The notes below the pieces were generated by a model. That model searched no databases. It was not told the origin of the DNA and was given only the letters and a program-made list of their open reading frames with translations. From Candidatus Heimdallarchaeota archaeon (GTDB lineage: Archaea; Asgardarchaeota; Heimdallarchaeia; Heimdallarchaeales; Heimdallarchaeaceae), in the NCBI GenBank assembly GCA_016839875.1, contig JAEOTK010000216.1, positions 1 through 6,003 of the forward strand: DNA of 6,003 bases, read 5' to 3'. The translations under genes and the position numbers were made by a program. The stretch's first letter is position 1, and each line of letters starts with the position of its first letter. Below, one piece after another: positions 5,229 through 6,003 of the stretch.

Positions 5229-5984
5229 TTATTTTAGTTTCTTAATAAGTTTATCAGTGAACTCTGGGAGAGTTTTTTCACATGGTCCGAATATAGAGTA
5301 ATCACTTATTGAAGAAAGAGGAGTTTCTTCAATGTTAAATTCTAATAATAGAGAGTTGTTTTGTTTTGCATACCAAGGTAAAGATGCAACAGGATGCACT
5401 ACTCCTGATGTACCTACTATAAGAAGTACATTAGCTTGAGCTGTCCAGTTTATAGCTTGTTCCCATTTATGAGAATCTAGCGTTTCACCAAACCATACAA
5501 CATCTGGTCGGAGAAGGTTATCTTCACATTTTGAGCAGTAGGGAAGATCAATACCCTCTTTTGCTTTTTCTTCTTTATCCCATCTTTCTGAATAGCTACA
5601 TTTGGAGCATCTTGCATATCTTATCCTTCCATGTATTTCTACAAACTTTTTAATATCTGCAATCTCATGCAATCCATCAACATTTTGAGTAATCAGACCT
5701 ATTGCTAAATTGTTTTCTTCTAGATGCTTCAAAGCATAATGAGCAGGATTTGGTTTAGCTTCCAGTACTATCCTCATTCGAAATCTATACCATTCCCAGA
5801 CCAGTTCAGGATCTCTCGCAAAAGCATAAGGTGTAGCCAAATCTTCTGCTCTATACTGTTTCCATAATCCATCTTCCCCTCTAAAAGTTGGCATTCCAGA
5901 AGCTTTTGAAAGACCAGCACCAATTACCGATACAATCTTAGGTTCTCGTTTTACAACTTCTTCAACTAATGTATCGAGTTCCAT
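5229..5984 (-). CDS. Sir2-family NAD-dependent protein deacylase, class III (SIRT5/CobB-like)
   Basis: This sirtuin (251 aa) uses NAD+ to remove acyl groups from protein lysines, giving nicotinamide and O-acyl-ADP-ribose. The NAD-binding motif GAGLSKASGMPTFR spans 22-35, TQNVDGLH spans 99-106, and H118 in the IHG motif is the catalytic base. The structural zinc ligands are C126-x2-C129 and C150-x2-C153. RPDVVWFGE (159-167), GTSGVVHPVA (191-200) and FNIEETPLS (216-224) complete the fold. Y66 and R69 form the Tyr-x-x-Arg pair that, in SIRT5, CobB and archaeal Sir2Af1, holds the carboxylate of succinyl- or malonyl-lysine; this points to desuccinylase/demalonylase activity, perhaps with deacetylation. 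It is the first visible gene of the sir2-acyP-ribA cluster. Only 19 bases upstream are in the window; they are A+T-rich with no SD site. The archaeal chromatin protein Alba is a known sirtuin target elsewhere, but the targets here are unknown. Confidence 0.94.
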   Translation of the reverse strand: MELDTLVEEVVKREPKIVSVIGAGLSKASGMPTFRGEDGLWKQYRAEDLATPYAFARDPELVWEWYRFRMRIVLEAKPNPAHYALKHLEENNLAIGLITQNVDGLHEIADIKKFVEIHGRIRYARCSKCSYSERWDKEEKAKEGIDLPYCSKCEDNLLRPDVVWFGETLDSHKWEQAINWTAQANVLLIVGTSGVVHPVASLPWYAKQNNSLLLEFNIEETPLSSISDYSIFGPCEKTLPEFTDKLIKKLK

Positions 5985-6003
5985 TGTTTGTACAATTTTT
6001 TTC

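Overview
The window is A+T-rich and reads as archaeal. It carries a four-subunit ferredoxin-dependent 2-oxoacid oxidoreductase operon (korD-korA-korB-korC). TATA-like elements, not -35/-10 boxes, lie ahead of the leading genes. Those leading genes have no Shine-Dalgarno (SD) site, while the internal operon genes do. A eukaryote-style Arf-like small GTPase and proteins with strongly acidic tails make an Asgard (Promethearchaeota) origin the best guess. That assignment is inference and no phylogenetic marker here proves it.

Layout. (1) Positions 1-2527, minus strand: korD (4Fe-4S ferredoxin subunit), korA (alpha), korB (beta, TPP-binding) and korC (gamma, cut by the window edge). Each gene overlaps the next by 3 or 8 bases. 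(2) 2528-2746: a 219-bp divergent intergenic region with TATA-like elements for both sides and a small dyad. (3) 2747-3388, plus strand: the Arf-like GTPase. (4) 3458-4183, plus strand: a YkgJ-type cysteine-cluster protein whose single reading frame is interrupted by an in-frame TAA at 3701-3703. (5) 4188-5984, minus strand: a compact Sir2 - acylphosphatase - GTP cyclohydrolase II (ribA) cluster, convergent with the ykgJ-like gene across a 4-bp gap.

How the genes relate. The Kor proteins form one enzyme that oxidatively decarboxylates 2-oxoglutarate (or a related 2-oxoacid), yielding the acyl-CoA and reduced ferredoxin. The Sir2 protein has the Tyr-x-x-Arg signature of class III sirtuins, which can remove succinyl or malonyl groups from lysine. 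A link to succinyl-CoA made by Kor is conceivable but speculative. RibA supplies the first step of riboflavin synthesis, and acylphosphatase is a small housekeeping hydrolase; neither obviously shares a pathway with its neighbours.

The two points most worth checking are the interrupted ykgJ-like gene and the unusual Arf-like GTPase. The first keeps all expected cysteines on both sides of the stop. The second lacks the N-terminal helix, has a long interswitch insertion and carries Asp where Arf has its catalytic Gln. I saw no tRNA, rRNA, CRISPR array, insertion sequence or riboswitch.
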